Shown one piece after another: positions 32,827-39,792 of a DNA stretch of 42,070 nucleotides. The first letter of the stretch is position 1, and each line of letters starts with the position of its first letter. The notes under the pieces are model-generated. The model was given only the letters and a program-made list of their open reading frames with translations, searched no databases and was not told where the DNA came from. Source of the stretch: an uncultured Erysipelotrichaceae bacterium (GTDB lineage Bacteria; Bacillota_I; Bacilli_A; RF39; UBA660); the NCBI GenBank assembly GCA_902795755.1, contig CADBMO010000104.1:1-42070 (forward strand), given 5' to 3'. A program made the position numbers and the translations under genes.

Positions 32827-34058
32827 GAATAGGATTATTTAGTGATACATATCCTCCGTTTATTAATGGTGTATCAACAAGTGTTTTAATGTTAAAAAAA
32901 GGTTTAGAAAAACTAGGACATAAAGTTTTCGTTGTCACTGTTAATAGTGAATCGTTTTCATATAGGGAAGAAGAGAACGTTTTAATGATACCAAGTGTTC
33001 CTATCGGATTATTTGATTATCGTATATCAGGAATATATCCAATAAGAGCAAGAAAGATTATAAAAAATTGGAATTTAGATGTTATCCATACTCATACTGA
33101 ATTTGGAATTGGGACATTTGCAAGACTGATATCAAAGCAATATAATATTCCGTTAGTGCATACATATCATACGATGTATGAAGAGTATATATACTACATA
33201 ACAAAAGGATATTTTAAAGGCACTTCAAAAAAATTAGTAGAGTACTTAACGTTATTTTTGTGTGACAAAACCATTGATGAACTTATAGTGCCTACTAAAA
33301 AAGCGTATGAGCTATTCAAAAACAAATATAACGTTAAAAGAGATGTACATATTATTCCAACTGGTATTGAGGTTGAAAAATTCTATAAAGAAAATACTGA
33401 TAAAAAAGACGTTTTAGACTTAAAAAAAGAACTTGGTTTAAAAAAAGATGATTTTGTAATATTAAATATAGGTAGGATTGCAAAAGAAAAAAATATTGAG
33501 TTTTTGATAAATGCTCATAAAACCTTAGTTAAGAAAAATAAAAAAGCAAAGCTGGTTATTGTGGGTGATGGACCTGGCGTTGATGATTTATATAAACTAG
33601 TTGATAAAAATAATTTAGAAAAAAATGTTATTTTTACTGGTAAAGTACCTTGGGATAACGTTGCAAAGTATTATTTAATGTCTGATGTATTTACAACGGC
33701 ATCTAAAAGTGAAACGCAAGGGCTTACCGTTATAGAAGCGATGGCAGCATCTAAATGCGTGGTAACAATTAAAGATGAGAGTTTTGAAAACGTAATCACT
33801 GATAAAAAAGATGGTTTCTTCTTTAAAAAAGAAGCAGAGTATGTTGATATAATGAACGAATTATCAAATAATAAGAAGTTAAGAGATGAAATTGGTAAGA
33901 ACGCATTAAAAACTGCTAATGAGTATAGTTCAATATCATATGCGAAAAAAGTGTTAGACGTTTATAACTTAGTTATTAATAAGGATCCTAATATTGTAAA
34001 AAGAATAATACATGGTGCAAAAAGAGTACTTAAAAAAAGTGGTGATAATAATGAGTAA
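32823..34058 (+). CDS. GT4-family glycosyltransferase, probably glycolipid synthesis
   Basis: A 411-residue GT-B glycosyltransferase. The N-terminal domain starts MRIGLFSDTYPPFINGVSTS with a Gly-rich acceptor loop; HTHTEFGIG and HTYHTMYEEY follow. The C-terminal donor domain has NIGRIAKEKNIEFLI, VGDGPG and the E-x7-E type motif in SKSETQGLTVIEAMA. It resembles bacterial 1,2-diacylglycerol 3-glucosyltransferases that make membrane glycolipids and lipoteichoic acid anchors; the substrate is inferred. It overlaps the flippase gene by 4 bases and tpiA by 8 bases. Confidence 0.87.
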   Translation: MRIGLFSDTYPPFINGVSTSVLMLKKGLEKLGHKVFVVTVNSESFSYREEENVLMIPSVPIGLFDYRISGIYPIRARKIIKNWNLDVIHTHTEFGIGTFARLISKQYNIPLVHTYHTMYEEYIYYITKGYFKGTSKKLVEYLTLFLCDKTIDELIVPTKKAYELFKNKYNVKRDVHIIPTGIEVEKFYKENTDKKDVLDLKKELGLKKDDFVILNIGRIAKEKNIEFLINAHKTLVKKNKKAKLVIVGDGPGVDDLYKLVDKNNLEKNVIFTGKVPWDNVAKYYLMSDVFTTASKSETQGLTVIEAMAASKCVVTIKDESFENVITDKKDGFFFKKEAEYVDIMNELSNNKKLRDEIGKNALKTANEYSSISYAKKVLDVYNLVINKDPNIVKRIIHGAKRVLKKSGDNNE

Positions 34059-34743
34059 GATTGTAGTATGTAATCAAAAAATGTTTTTATCATATGATGA
34101 AGCTGAAAAAATAAGTAATGAATTACTTAAGTATAATGATGAGAACTTGATTATATGTCCATCTGCTTTGAATATGGATTTATACTCTAAATATAATATT
34201 GGTGCACAAGATTGTTATTACGAAGATAGTGGGTCTTTTACAGGCGAGATTTCTCCATATCATTTGGCACTTAAAGGAGTTAAGTACGTAATAGTAGGTC
34301 ATAGTGAAAGAAGATGCTATGATGATGATAAAACAATTAATAAAAAAATACTTGCAGCACAAAAAAATAAGCTTATTCCAATATTATGTATTGGTGAATC
34401 AAAATACGATAGAGATTTAAATAGAACTGCTGAAGTATTAAAAAGGCAATTAACTATTGGATTAAAAAATGTTAAAGATGAAATCTATATTGCGTATGAA
34501 CCCGCATGGCTTATTGGTAAGAATAAGAGTTTAAGTATTAATGAGATAGAAGATACTTGTACTTATATTAGAAAGCTATTAAAGGGATTAAGAATTAGTA
34601 ATTATAAACTATTATATGGTGGAAGTGTAACTGATTTAACCATTGAAAACATAATTAGTAATAAGTTAGATGGCTATTTAGTTGGTAAAACATGTTGTGA
34701 CGTAGATAAATTACTAAAGATAATAAAGTGTACAAAAATGTAA
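34051..34743 (+). CDS. tpiA: Triosephosphate isomerase, divergent
   Basis: TIM-barrel isomerase of glyceraldehyde-3-phosphate and dihydroxyacetone phosphate. 230 residues, shorter than the usual ~250. Catalytic elements: Lys in CNQKMF (family NWKMN), His in VGHSERR and Glu in AYEPAW are kept. Loop 6 reads EPAWLIGKNKS where most enzymes have EPxWAIGTGK, and the phosphate loop reads LVGKTCC instead of LVGGAS. ATG at 34051 is preferred for GTGGTGAT just upstream; it overlaps the glycosyltransferase gene by 8 bases. Likely the functional TPI of this organism, but unusually diverged. Confidence 0.88.
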   Translation: MSKIVVCNQKMFLSYDEAEKISNELLKYNDENLIICPSALNMDLYSKYNIGAQDCYYEDSGSFTGEISPYHLALKGVKYVIVGHSERRCYDDDKTINKKILAAQKNKLIPILCIGESKYDRDLNRTAEVLKRQLTIGLKNVKDEIYIAYEPAWLIGKNKSLSINEIEDTCTYIRKLLKGLRISNYKLLYGGSVTDLTIENIISNKLDGYLVGKTCCDVDKLLKIIKCTKM

Positions 34744-34775
34744 AGAAGGACAAAATTTGACATTTTGTTCTTTTA
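34744..34775 (+). terminator. Intrinsic terminator of the pgk-tpiA operon
   Basis: AAGGACAAAAT and ATTTTGTTCTT form an 11-bp stem (one G-U) around TTGAC, followed by TT. Confidence 0.82.
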
Positions 34776-34777
34776 AT

Positions 34778-34805
34778 TTGATGTAAAATTATGTTATGCT
34801 ATAGT
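34778..34805 (+). promoter_or_regulatory. Probable promoter of the 112-residue gene
   Basis: TTGATG at 34778-34783 and TATAGT at 34800-34805, 16 bases apart, with TGC upstream of the -10. Confidence 0.55.
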
Positions 34806-34830
34806 TGAAATATAGAAAGTGGGTGATAAG

Positions 34831-35169
34831 ATGGATGCTCAAGTAGCAAAAAGGCCATCGTTTGTTAGTCGTTATCTTGATGTTTTATACGAGGTTAAAT
34901 TTAAACTAGCCTTAAAGAAAATTGAGGGTAAGATAGTTGTTGCCAAAAATGAGTTTAGAAAAATGATTGAAGAAGAAACAACTAAGGACTTAGACGTAAG
35001 AGATGCAATAGACAAATTATTTGAACCGCTTAATATATTTAGTAACGAGGGTGAAAACTATAATATGAAGGATAAAGATAACTCTGCTACTAATAATAAA
35101 GGAGTGGCAAAGTCAAAAGCGTTACCTCAGTTTAAGAATACTGGTAACAATGAACAAACTTCAAATTAG
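34831..35169 (+). CDS. Hypothetical small protein upstream of spo0A
   Basis: A 112-residue soluble protein with no recognised domain. Residues ~10-70 are helical and charged (YEVKFKLALKKIEGKIVVAKNEF noted as LALKKIEGKIVVAKNEF); the rest is an Asn/Lys/Asp-rich, probably disordered tail. ATG at 34831 follows GGGTGATAAG; an in-frame GTG at 34819 would lie in that RBS. It has its own promoter and terminator, so it is a separate unit from spo0A. Function unknown. Confidence 0.72.
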   Translation: MDAQVAKRPSFVSRYLDVLYEVKFKLALKKIEGKIVVAKNEFRKMIEEETTKDLDVRDAIDKLFEPLNIFSNEGENYNMKDKDNSATNNKGVAKSKALPQFKNTGNNEQTSN

Positions 35170-35180
35170 TTAGAATAATC

Positions 35181-35216
35181 AAAGAATGTAGTACCAAATA
35201 TTACATTCTTTTTTTG
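35181..35216 (+). terminator. Intrinsic terminator before spo0A
   Basis: AAAGAATGTA (35181-35190) and TACATTCTTT (35202-35211) form a 10-bp stem, then a T run. Confidence 0.88.
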
Positions 35217-35223
35217 TTCGACA
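35217..35223 (-). promoter_or_regulatory. Spo0A-binding box (0A box) upstream of spo0A
   Basis: TTCGACA on the + strand is TGTCGAA on the - strand, an exact match to the 0A box consensus bound by Spo0A. It lies 63-69 bases upstream of the spo0A start, between the preceding terminator and the gene, which suggests autoregulation as in Bacillus. A 7-base match can arise by chance; the location is what gives it weight. Confidence 0.65.
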
Positions 35224-35285
35224 CAAAGTGATAATATTTTTGAAAAAGTTGTTGTACAATACCAAAGAAAAGGAAGGAGATTATT

Positions 35286-36059
35286 ATGAACAATAATAAA
35301 AAAATAAGATTATTAGTAGTAGATGATAATGAACACTATGTTGATATGATTGAAGAGTATTTTTCAGATAATCAAAAAATTGAAGTTGTTGGTAAATGTT
35401 TTGATGGAGAAAGTGGAGTTAAATATATTAAAGAAAACACTAATAAGTTTGACGTTGCTTTGTTAGATTTAATTATGCCTAAGAAAGATGGTTTATACGT
35501 CCTTGAAAATATGCAAAAAAACAAAATTACTAAACCTATTATAGTTTGCACCTCTTTTAACACTGATGAAATAATATCAAAAGTATCTAAGTATAATCCT
35601 AAGGACTTTATTGCTAAACCAATGGATTTAGTAGAATTAGAAGGAAAAATATTGGATGCTGTAATAGAAGTTCCAAAAAATGCAAATAAAACTAATGATC
35701 TTGAAATATCAATTAGTAAATTGTTGCATGATTTAGGTGTTCCATCTCATATTAAAGGTTACCAATACATAAGAGAAGGAGTTTTACTAATGTATAAATC
35801 TCCTGAAATAATTGGTGCTATCACAAAAGAATTATATCCTGAAATAGCTACAAAATATGATACAACTGTATCAAGGGTAGAAAGAGCGATAAGGCATGCA
35901 ATTGAAGTTTCTTGGAACAGGGGAGACGTAGATTTAATGGAGGAAGTTTTTGGACATAGTGTTGATTATGATAGAGCAAAACCTACTAATAGTGAATTTA
36001 TTGTAACTATATCTGATAAATTAAGATTAGAATATAATACCAAAAAAAGTCATATATAG
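35286..36059 (+). CDS. spo0A: Sporulation master regulator Spo0A
   Basis: Response regulator that, when phosphorylated, starts endospore development. 257 residues, normal length. The receiver domain has acidic D13/D14, phosphoacceptor D61 in ALLDLIMP, T89/S90 and K111. A linker at about 125-140 leads to the Spo0A C-terminal DNA-binding domain with the nearly invariant recognition helix TTVSRVERAIRHAIEVSW (193-210). RBS AAGGAAGGAGA. It has its own unit with an exact 0A box upstream. All phosphorylation and DNA-contact signatures are intact, so it appears functional. Confidence 0.96.
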   Translation: MNNNKKIRLLVVDDNEHYVDMIEEYFSDNQKIEVVGKCFDGESGVKYIKENTNKFDVALLDLIMPKKDGLYVLENMQKNKITKPIIVCTSFNTDEIISKVSKYNPKDFIAKPMDLVELEGKILDAVIEVPKNANKTNDLEISISKLLHDLGVPSHIKGYQYIREGVLLMYKSPEIIGAITKELYPEIATKYDTTVSRVERAIRHAIEVSWNRGDVDLMEEVFGHSVDYDRAKPTNSEFIVTISDKLRLEYNTKKSHI

Positions 36060-36070
36060 TGACTTTTTTT
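36042..36070 (+). terminator. Intrinsic terminator of spo0A
   Basis: AAAAAAAGTCA (36042-36052) and TGACTTTTTTT (36060-36070), overlapping the spo0A stop. Confidence 0.9.
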
Positions 36071-36089
36071 AATTATTTTAAATAAATAA

Positions 36090-36098
36090 TGATATAAT
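36090..36098 (+). promoter_or_regulatory. Extended -10 promoter of the Bax-inhibitor-1 gene
   Basis: TGATATAAT 20 bases upstream of the ATG, about 20 bases after the spo0A terminator. Confidence 0.75.
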
Positions 36099-36118
36099 TA
36101 TTATAAGGAGGGAATAAA

Positions 36119-36778
36119 ATGAACGACGGAAGAATGCAATCTTTTTTTACAAAAGTATATACATGGATGTTTATTGGACTACTAGTATCAGGTGCTGTTG
36201 CTTACATAACATCAATCAATACTGCACTTTTTAGTATATTAGTAAGTGGTTTTTGGCTTATTATCATAGCAGAATTGGGACTTGTTATAGCAATTAGTGC
36301 ATTAATTAAGAAGATATCCCCTACGGTAGCTAAAGTGCTGTACTTACTTTATTCAGCTGTTAACGGTTTTACTTTAGCATCCATATTTATGGTATATAAA
36401 TTAGATAGTATAGTATTTGTATTTTTATCAACAGCAATTTTATTTGCGGCACTTGCATTATATGGATATACAACCAAAAATGATTTAACTGGATTTGGTA
36501 AAATATTGTTAGCAGGCTTAATTGCAATAATTATTATGTCCATAGTAAATATTTTTACTGGTGGCAATACTTTAGGAGTAATAATATCAATTATTTCAGT
36601 TGTTATCTTTTCAGGTTTAACTGCCTATGATATGCAAAAACTAAAGAATCTATATAATTATTATGCGTCTGATGATACAATGGTTGATAGAATTGCGATA
36701 TATGGTGCACTTGATTTATATTTAGATTTTATAAACATATTCATTAAACTATTAAGATTATTTGGAAAGAGAAAATAA
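36119..36778 (+). CDS. Bax inhibitor-1 / YccA family membrane protein
   Basis: A 219-residue membrane protein with about seven hydrophobic spans, matching the BI-1/YccA (YetJ-like) family of pH-sensitive calcium-leak channels. Family features are the N-terminal FFTKVYTWMFIGLLVSG, LYSAVNGFTLASIF, the GLTAYDMQKLKNLY segment with an Asp typical of the pore latch, and the C-terminal IYGALDLYLDFINIFIKLLRLFG. RBS AAGGAGGG. Single-gene unit with its own promoter and terminator. Confidence 0.92.
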   Translation: MNDGRMQSFFTKVYTWMFIGLLVSGAVAYITSINTALFSILVSGFWLIIIAELGLVIAISALIKKISPTVAKVLYLLYSAVNGFTLASIFMVYKLDSIVFVFLSTAILFAALALYGYTTKNDLTGFGKILLAGLIAIIIMSIVNIFTGGNTLGVIISIISVVIFSGLTAYDMQKLKNLYNYYASDDTMVDRIAIYGALDLYLDFINIFIKLLRLFGKRK

Positions 36779-36802
36779 AGAACCTCGAGGTCCTTTATTT
36801 TT
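36777..36802 (+). terminator. Intrinsic terminator of the BI-1 gene
   Basis: AAAGAACCTC and GAGGTCCTTT (one A-C mismatch) followed by ATTTTT. Confidence 0.82.
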
Positions 36803-36820
36803 GTTTACACATATATTTAC

Positions 36821-36852
36821 AACACATCAACAATTATGTTGACGTGTTTTTT
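36821..36852 (+). terminator. Second hairpin-T-tract, possible terminator or attenuator
   Basis: AACACATCAACA (36821-36832) and TGTTGACGTGTT (36837-36848) pair at 11 of 12 positions around ATTA, followed by TTTT. It lies 18 bases after the first terminator and upstream of the sortase-substrate promoter. Confidence 0.75.
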
Positions 36853-36866
36853 ACAAAAGAGTATCA

Positions 36867-36872
36867 TATAAT
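36867..36872 (+). promoter_or_regulatory. Probable -10 of the sortase-substrate gene
   Basis: TATAAT 37 bases before the ATG. No convincing -35 at correct spacing. Confidence 0.5.
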
Positions 36873-36909
36873 TGTAAAATACAAAAGAAGGTAAAAAAGG
36901 AGTAAAAAA

Positions 36910-38037
36910 ATGAAAAAAGGAAAATTATTATTAGTTGGTACTGCATTACTAACTAGTCTAATGTTTGCAACAGGTGTAAAAGCAGATGGACCAACGCGTA
37001 TTTATCCAGTATATGGTAATGGCAACACAGTAAATTGGGATAATCAAAATTTTATGCAATGTACTCAAATACAAGGTTCATGTAAGGAATATGTTGTTTC
37101 AAATGATTCTGGCGCAGAAGATGAAGAAATAACATTGACAAATGGTAGTGAAGTAATTAATCTAAACAAAGTAGCATTATCTGGTGGGTACGTTTTAGTA
37201 ACCACACAGGAACAACCGCAAGACAATTATTTTTTGGCTGGGGAAGTAGATGGAATTGGTGATGGTGATCCTGCAGATGTACCTGGTTTTGTATATTATG
37301 AATTCTATGACCAATTTGCAGATGCAAGCGAATACATAAATATAGCAAACAACGAGGCAAATAATGGTCGTTATGTAACGATTATATCTAAATACTTATC
37401 AGACATGTTTAGTTCGGCACAAACACTTACAATAAACAAAAATGTAACTGTTATTACACAATATTTGGATGTATTAAATTTAGTAAATAATGGTAAAATA
37501 AAAACCGGTTCTATATCAGCAAATAATGTAACTGGTAATGGACATATTGAATTAGTATATAATGCATATCCTGAGGGAGACCCATTTATAGATGCTAATC
37601 GTTTATCTATTAGTTCAATATCAGGTGTTAGTGTAGATGTAAAGAATGCAAATGTTAATAAAGGAATGCATTTTGGATTTTTAGGATGGGATGACGAAAT
37701 ATCAAAAGAAGATGCACAGAAATTAGTTGATCAATTAAATAAAGTAAAAGGTTCGACTTTAAACGGATATAAAGTTGTATTAAAAGAAACCACGTTACTT
37801 ACGGAAGATCCAAACACTGCAGGTGTTGGCTTTGAAAATGATAAATTTTATATAGGTGTATTAGAAAAAGACGAAACTGCAGCAACTGCAAATAGTGCTA
37901 AAAATAATATAGTTAATAAGTTAAAAGCTGCTGTTAAAAACCCTAAAACAGCTGATGCGTTGTTTACTATTTTAGGTACGCTAGTATTAGCTGGTGGTGT
38001 ATTTGTAGTAACCGTTAAAAAAGCTAAACAAAAATAA
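36910..38037 (+). CDS. Secreted, sortase-anchored surface protein (NPKTA motif)
   Basis: A 375-residue secreted protein. The signal peptide (residues 1-25, cut after VKADG-like end) has a Lys-rich start and hydrophobic core. The mature part has no domain I recognise; it holds two Cys (MQCTQIQGSC) and beta-rich, Asn-rich segments. The C-terminus is a cell-wall sorting signal: NPKTA at residues 344-348, a 21-residue hydrophobic span and the basic tail KKAKQK. The class B sortase encoded 44 bases downstream is the obvious anchoring enzyme. RBS AAAGGAG. Abundant at the surface if its own promoter is strong (inference). Confidence 0.88.
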   Translation: MKKGKLLLVGTALLTSLMFATGVKADGPTRIYPVYGNGNTVNWDNQNFMQCTQIQGSCKEYVVSNDSGAEDEEITLTNGSEVINLNKVALSGGYVLVTTQEQPQDNYFLAGEVDGIGDGDPADVPGFVYYEFYDQFADASEYINIANNEANNGRYVTIISKYLSDMFSSAQTLTINKNVTVITQYLDVLNLVNNGKIKTGSISANNVTGNGHIELVYNAYPEGDPFIDANRLSISSISGVSVDVKNANVNKGMHFGFLGWDDEISKEDAQKLVDQLNKVKGSTLNGYKVVLKETTLLTEDPNTAGVGFENDKFYIGVLEKDETAATANSAKNNIVNKLKAAVKNPKTADALFTILGTLVLAGGVFVVTVKKAKQK

Positions 38038-38041
38038 TAAT

Positions 38042-38064
38042 AGATAGCGAAAGCTATCTTTTTT
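38042..38064 (+). terminator. Hairpin terminator between substrate and sortase genes
   Basis: AGATAGC, GAAA tetraloop, GCTATCT, then TTTTT. No promoter is evident before the sortase gene, so partial read-through here would set a high substrate-to-sortase ratio. Confidence 0.87.
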
Positions 38065-38081
38065 AGAAGATGGTGATTGAC

Positions 38082-39209
38082 GTGACTGAAAATTGGAGAA
38101 AAAGATACTCGTTTTTGACAAAACAAGAACAAGATATACTTTATATGTTATCAAAATCTGGTATTGAATACACTGATATAAAGCACATGAGTAAAGATAG
38201 ATTTGCCCTTTTTATAAATGAGTATATTAAAGAATTAAAGAAAATAAATAAGAGCTCAAATTATAATAATGAGGTAGAAGTTTCAGACCATGATGTAGAT
38301 ACTGTTTTTTACATGAGAAAAAATAAAATTAACATAAATAAAGTGATGAATAAGCTTAACTTTGTAAAAAACTTAAATATATCTTGTTATCCAAATATGA
38401 AACAAACATATAGTCGCATCAATTCAAGATTTATTAAAAACAAAATAATAAACACGTTGGTTATGGTAGTCGCTTTTGCGTTTTTCCTTTCAGGGTCTTT
38501 AAGTTTAAACATTTGGAATAAGGATAACAAAAAAACTAAAAAGTTGGAAGCGAGTATTATCAAAAACATAAAAGTTGGTGAAATAAAAACTAATAAAGAT
38601 AGTTTTTTAAGCGAAGAAGATTACGACTTGTATAAAGACATTAGATCTTTAAACGTTGATTTTAATAAACTAAATGAAATGAACGCTGATACAAAAGGAT
38701 GGGTTTATTTAACTGGAACAACGGTAAACTATCCATTTGTACAATCAAATGATAACGAATATTATTTGAATCATGATTTTAATAAAAAAGTAAATCAAAA
38801 AGGTTGGGTATTTCTTGATTTTAGGAATGATATAAATGGTTTTGATAAAAATACAATCTTATATGCGCATGGCCTTATTAATGAAAAAATGTTTGGTGGA
38901 ATGAGAAACGTGTTTAAAAAAGAATGGCTTAATAACCAAAACAATCATATTATTAAGTTGTCTACAAATAATCATAAGCAATTATGGAGAGTTTTTTCAA
39001 TATATAAAATAAAACCTGAGGAATATTACATTACTACTTATTTTAATAACAATAATGAATATGGTAAGTTTGTGAAGACAATAAAAGAAAGAAGTGAATA
39101 TGATTTTAACGTTGGTGTGAGTACCGATGATAGAATTCTTACATTATCTAGTTGCTATTCTAAAGGAACAAGAATGGTTGTTCACGCAAAGTTAATTAGT
39201 AATGAGTAA
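38082..39209 (+). CDS. srtB: Class B sortase with long cytoplasmic N-terminus
   Basis: Membrane transpeptidase that attaches NPxT-type sorting-signal proteins to peptidoglycan. 375 residues; usual SrtB is about 230-250. A ~120-residue charged, cytoplasmic N-terminal extension precedes the membrane span (about 122-143). The sortase domain has NADTKGWVYLTGT, NYPFVQSNDNEYYLNHDF, H263 in YAHGL, catalytic C358 in LSSCYS and R364 in TRMVVHAKL, so the active site is complete. GTG at 38082 is chosen because GGTGAT sits 4 bases upstream; an in-frame ATG at 38070 overlaps that site. It is paired with the NPKTA protein. Confidence 0.88.
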   Translation: MTENWRKRYSFLTKQEQDILYMLSKSGIEYTDIKHMSKDRFALFINEYIKELKKINKSSNYNNEVEVSDHDVDTVFYMRKNKININKVMNKLNFVKNLNISCYPNMKQTYSRINSRFIKNKIINTLVMVVAFAFFLSGSLSLNIWNKDNKKTKKLEASIIKNIKVGEIKTNKDSFLSEEDYDLYKDIRSLNVDFNKLNEMNADTKGWVYLTGTTVNYPFVQSNDNEYYLNHDFNKKVNQKGWVFLDFRNDINGFDKNTILYAHGLINEKMFGGMRNVFKKEWLNNQNNHIIKLSTNNHKQLWRVFSIYKIKPEEYYITTYFNNNNEYGKFVKTIKERSEYDFNVGVSTDDRILTLSSCYSKGTRMVVHAKLISNE

Positions 39210-39238
39210 AAAAGATTACGAAAAGTGATCTTTTTTTT
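39208..39238 (+). terminator. Intrinsic terminator of the sortase gene
   Basis: AAAAAAGATTAC (39208-39219) and GTGATCTTTTTT (39225-39236, one G-U), then T. Confidence 0.88.
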
Positions 39239-39308
39239 GTATACTTTTATATAAAAATAATAGAATTTTATGTAGTGTAAAAAAAATAAAAAAAGTGCTA
39301 AAAACCCC

Positions 39309-39337
39309 TTGAAATAAGGGAATTCTTATGCTACAAT
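39309..39337 (+). promoter_or_regulatory. sigma-A promoter of the S10 ribosomal operon
   Basis: TTGAAA at 39309-39314 and TACAAT at 39332-39337, 17 bases apart, with TGC before the -10. The -35 is embedded in an inverted repeat CCCTT-GAAAT-AAGGG at 39306-39320. Confidence 0.87.
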
Positions 39338-39343
39338 GGTAAC

Positions 39344-39474
39344 TGCGTGTAGATGCATAGATGTGCGAGGTTGCTGATACACCCGGTGGAGTTGCTGTTA
39401 TAAAACAACGGGAAATCAGGTAATTCGTTCGGAGCTAGTCTATACCAGATATAGGCGAAGGGAGGATTTAAAGT
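39344..39474 (+). ncRNA. Structured 5' leader of the S10 operon
   Basis: An unusually long (~130 base) GC-richer leader with several helices: GTGTA (39347-39351) with TACAC (39378-39382), CCCG (39382-39385, competing at one base) with CGGG (39409-39412) enclosing GTTG/CAAC, and CTATA (39440-39444) with TATAG (39450-39454), followed by the GGGAGG site. The segments GTGCGAGGTTGCTGA and CGGGAAATCAGG look like the conserved S10-operon leader of Bacillota, probably a ribosomal-protein autoregulatory RNA. Which protein binds cannot be told from this sequence. Confidence 0.65.
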
Positions 39475-39777
39475 ATGTCAAATAAAATTCGAATCAAATT
39501 AAAAGCATATGAACATCGTTCTTTAGATCTAGCTGCTTCTAAAATTGTAGAAACAGTTAAACGTACAGGTGGAAAGGTATCTGGTCCAGTACCATTACCA
39601 ACAGAAATCCAAAAGTACACTATTTTAAGAGCTGTTCATAAATATAAAGATTCACGCGAACAATTCGAAATGCGTACGCACAAGAGATTAATTGATATTA
39701 CATCACCAAGCAAGGAAACTATTGATGCTTTACAACATCTTGATTTACCTAGCGGTGTTGAAATAGAAATAAAGTAA
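39475..39777 (+). CDS. rpsJ: 30S ribosomal protein S10
   Basis: S10, 100 residues, in the 30S head and also the NusE transcription factor partner of NusB. Conserved: RIKLKAYEHRSLDLAASKIVETVKRTG (seen as RIKLKAYEHRSLD), SGPVPLPTEIQKYTILRA and EMRTHKRLIDI, QHLDLPSGVEIEIK. RBS GGGAGG. First gene of the S10-spc type operon. Confidence 0.97.
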   Translation: MSNKIRIKLKAYEHRSLDLAASKIVETVKRTGGKVSGPVPLPTEIQKYTILRAVHKYKDSREQFEMRTHKRLIDITSPSKETIDALQHLDLPSGVEIEIK

Positions 39778-39792
39778 TTATAGGAGGAAAAA

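Noticed and set aside
34758..34763. TTGACA as the -35 of the 34831 gene
   Set aside because: It is in the loop of the tpiA terminator and 36 bases from the -10, too far; TTGATG at 34778 fits better.
39361..39423. 20-codon ORF (starting MCEVADTPGG) inside the S10 leader
   Set aside because: It has no Shine-Dalgarno, and it lies in sequence better explained as a structured RNA leader. Another overlapping ORF from 39353 is equally unsupported.
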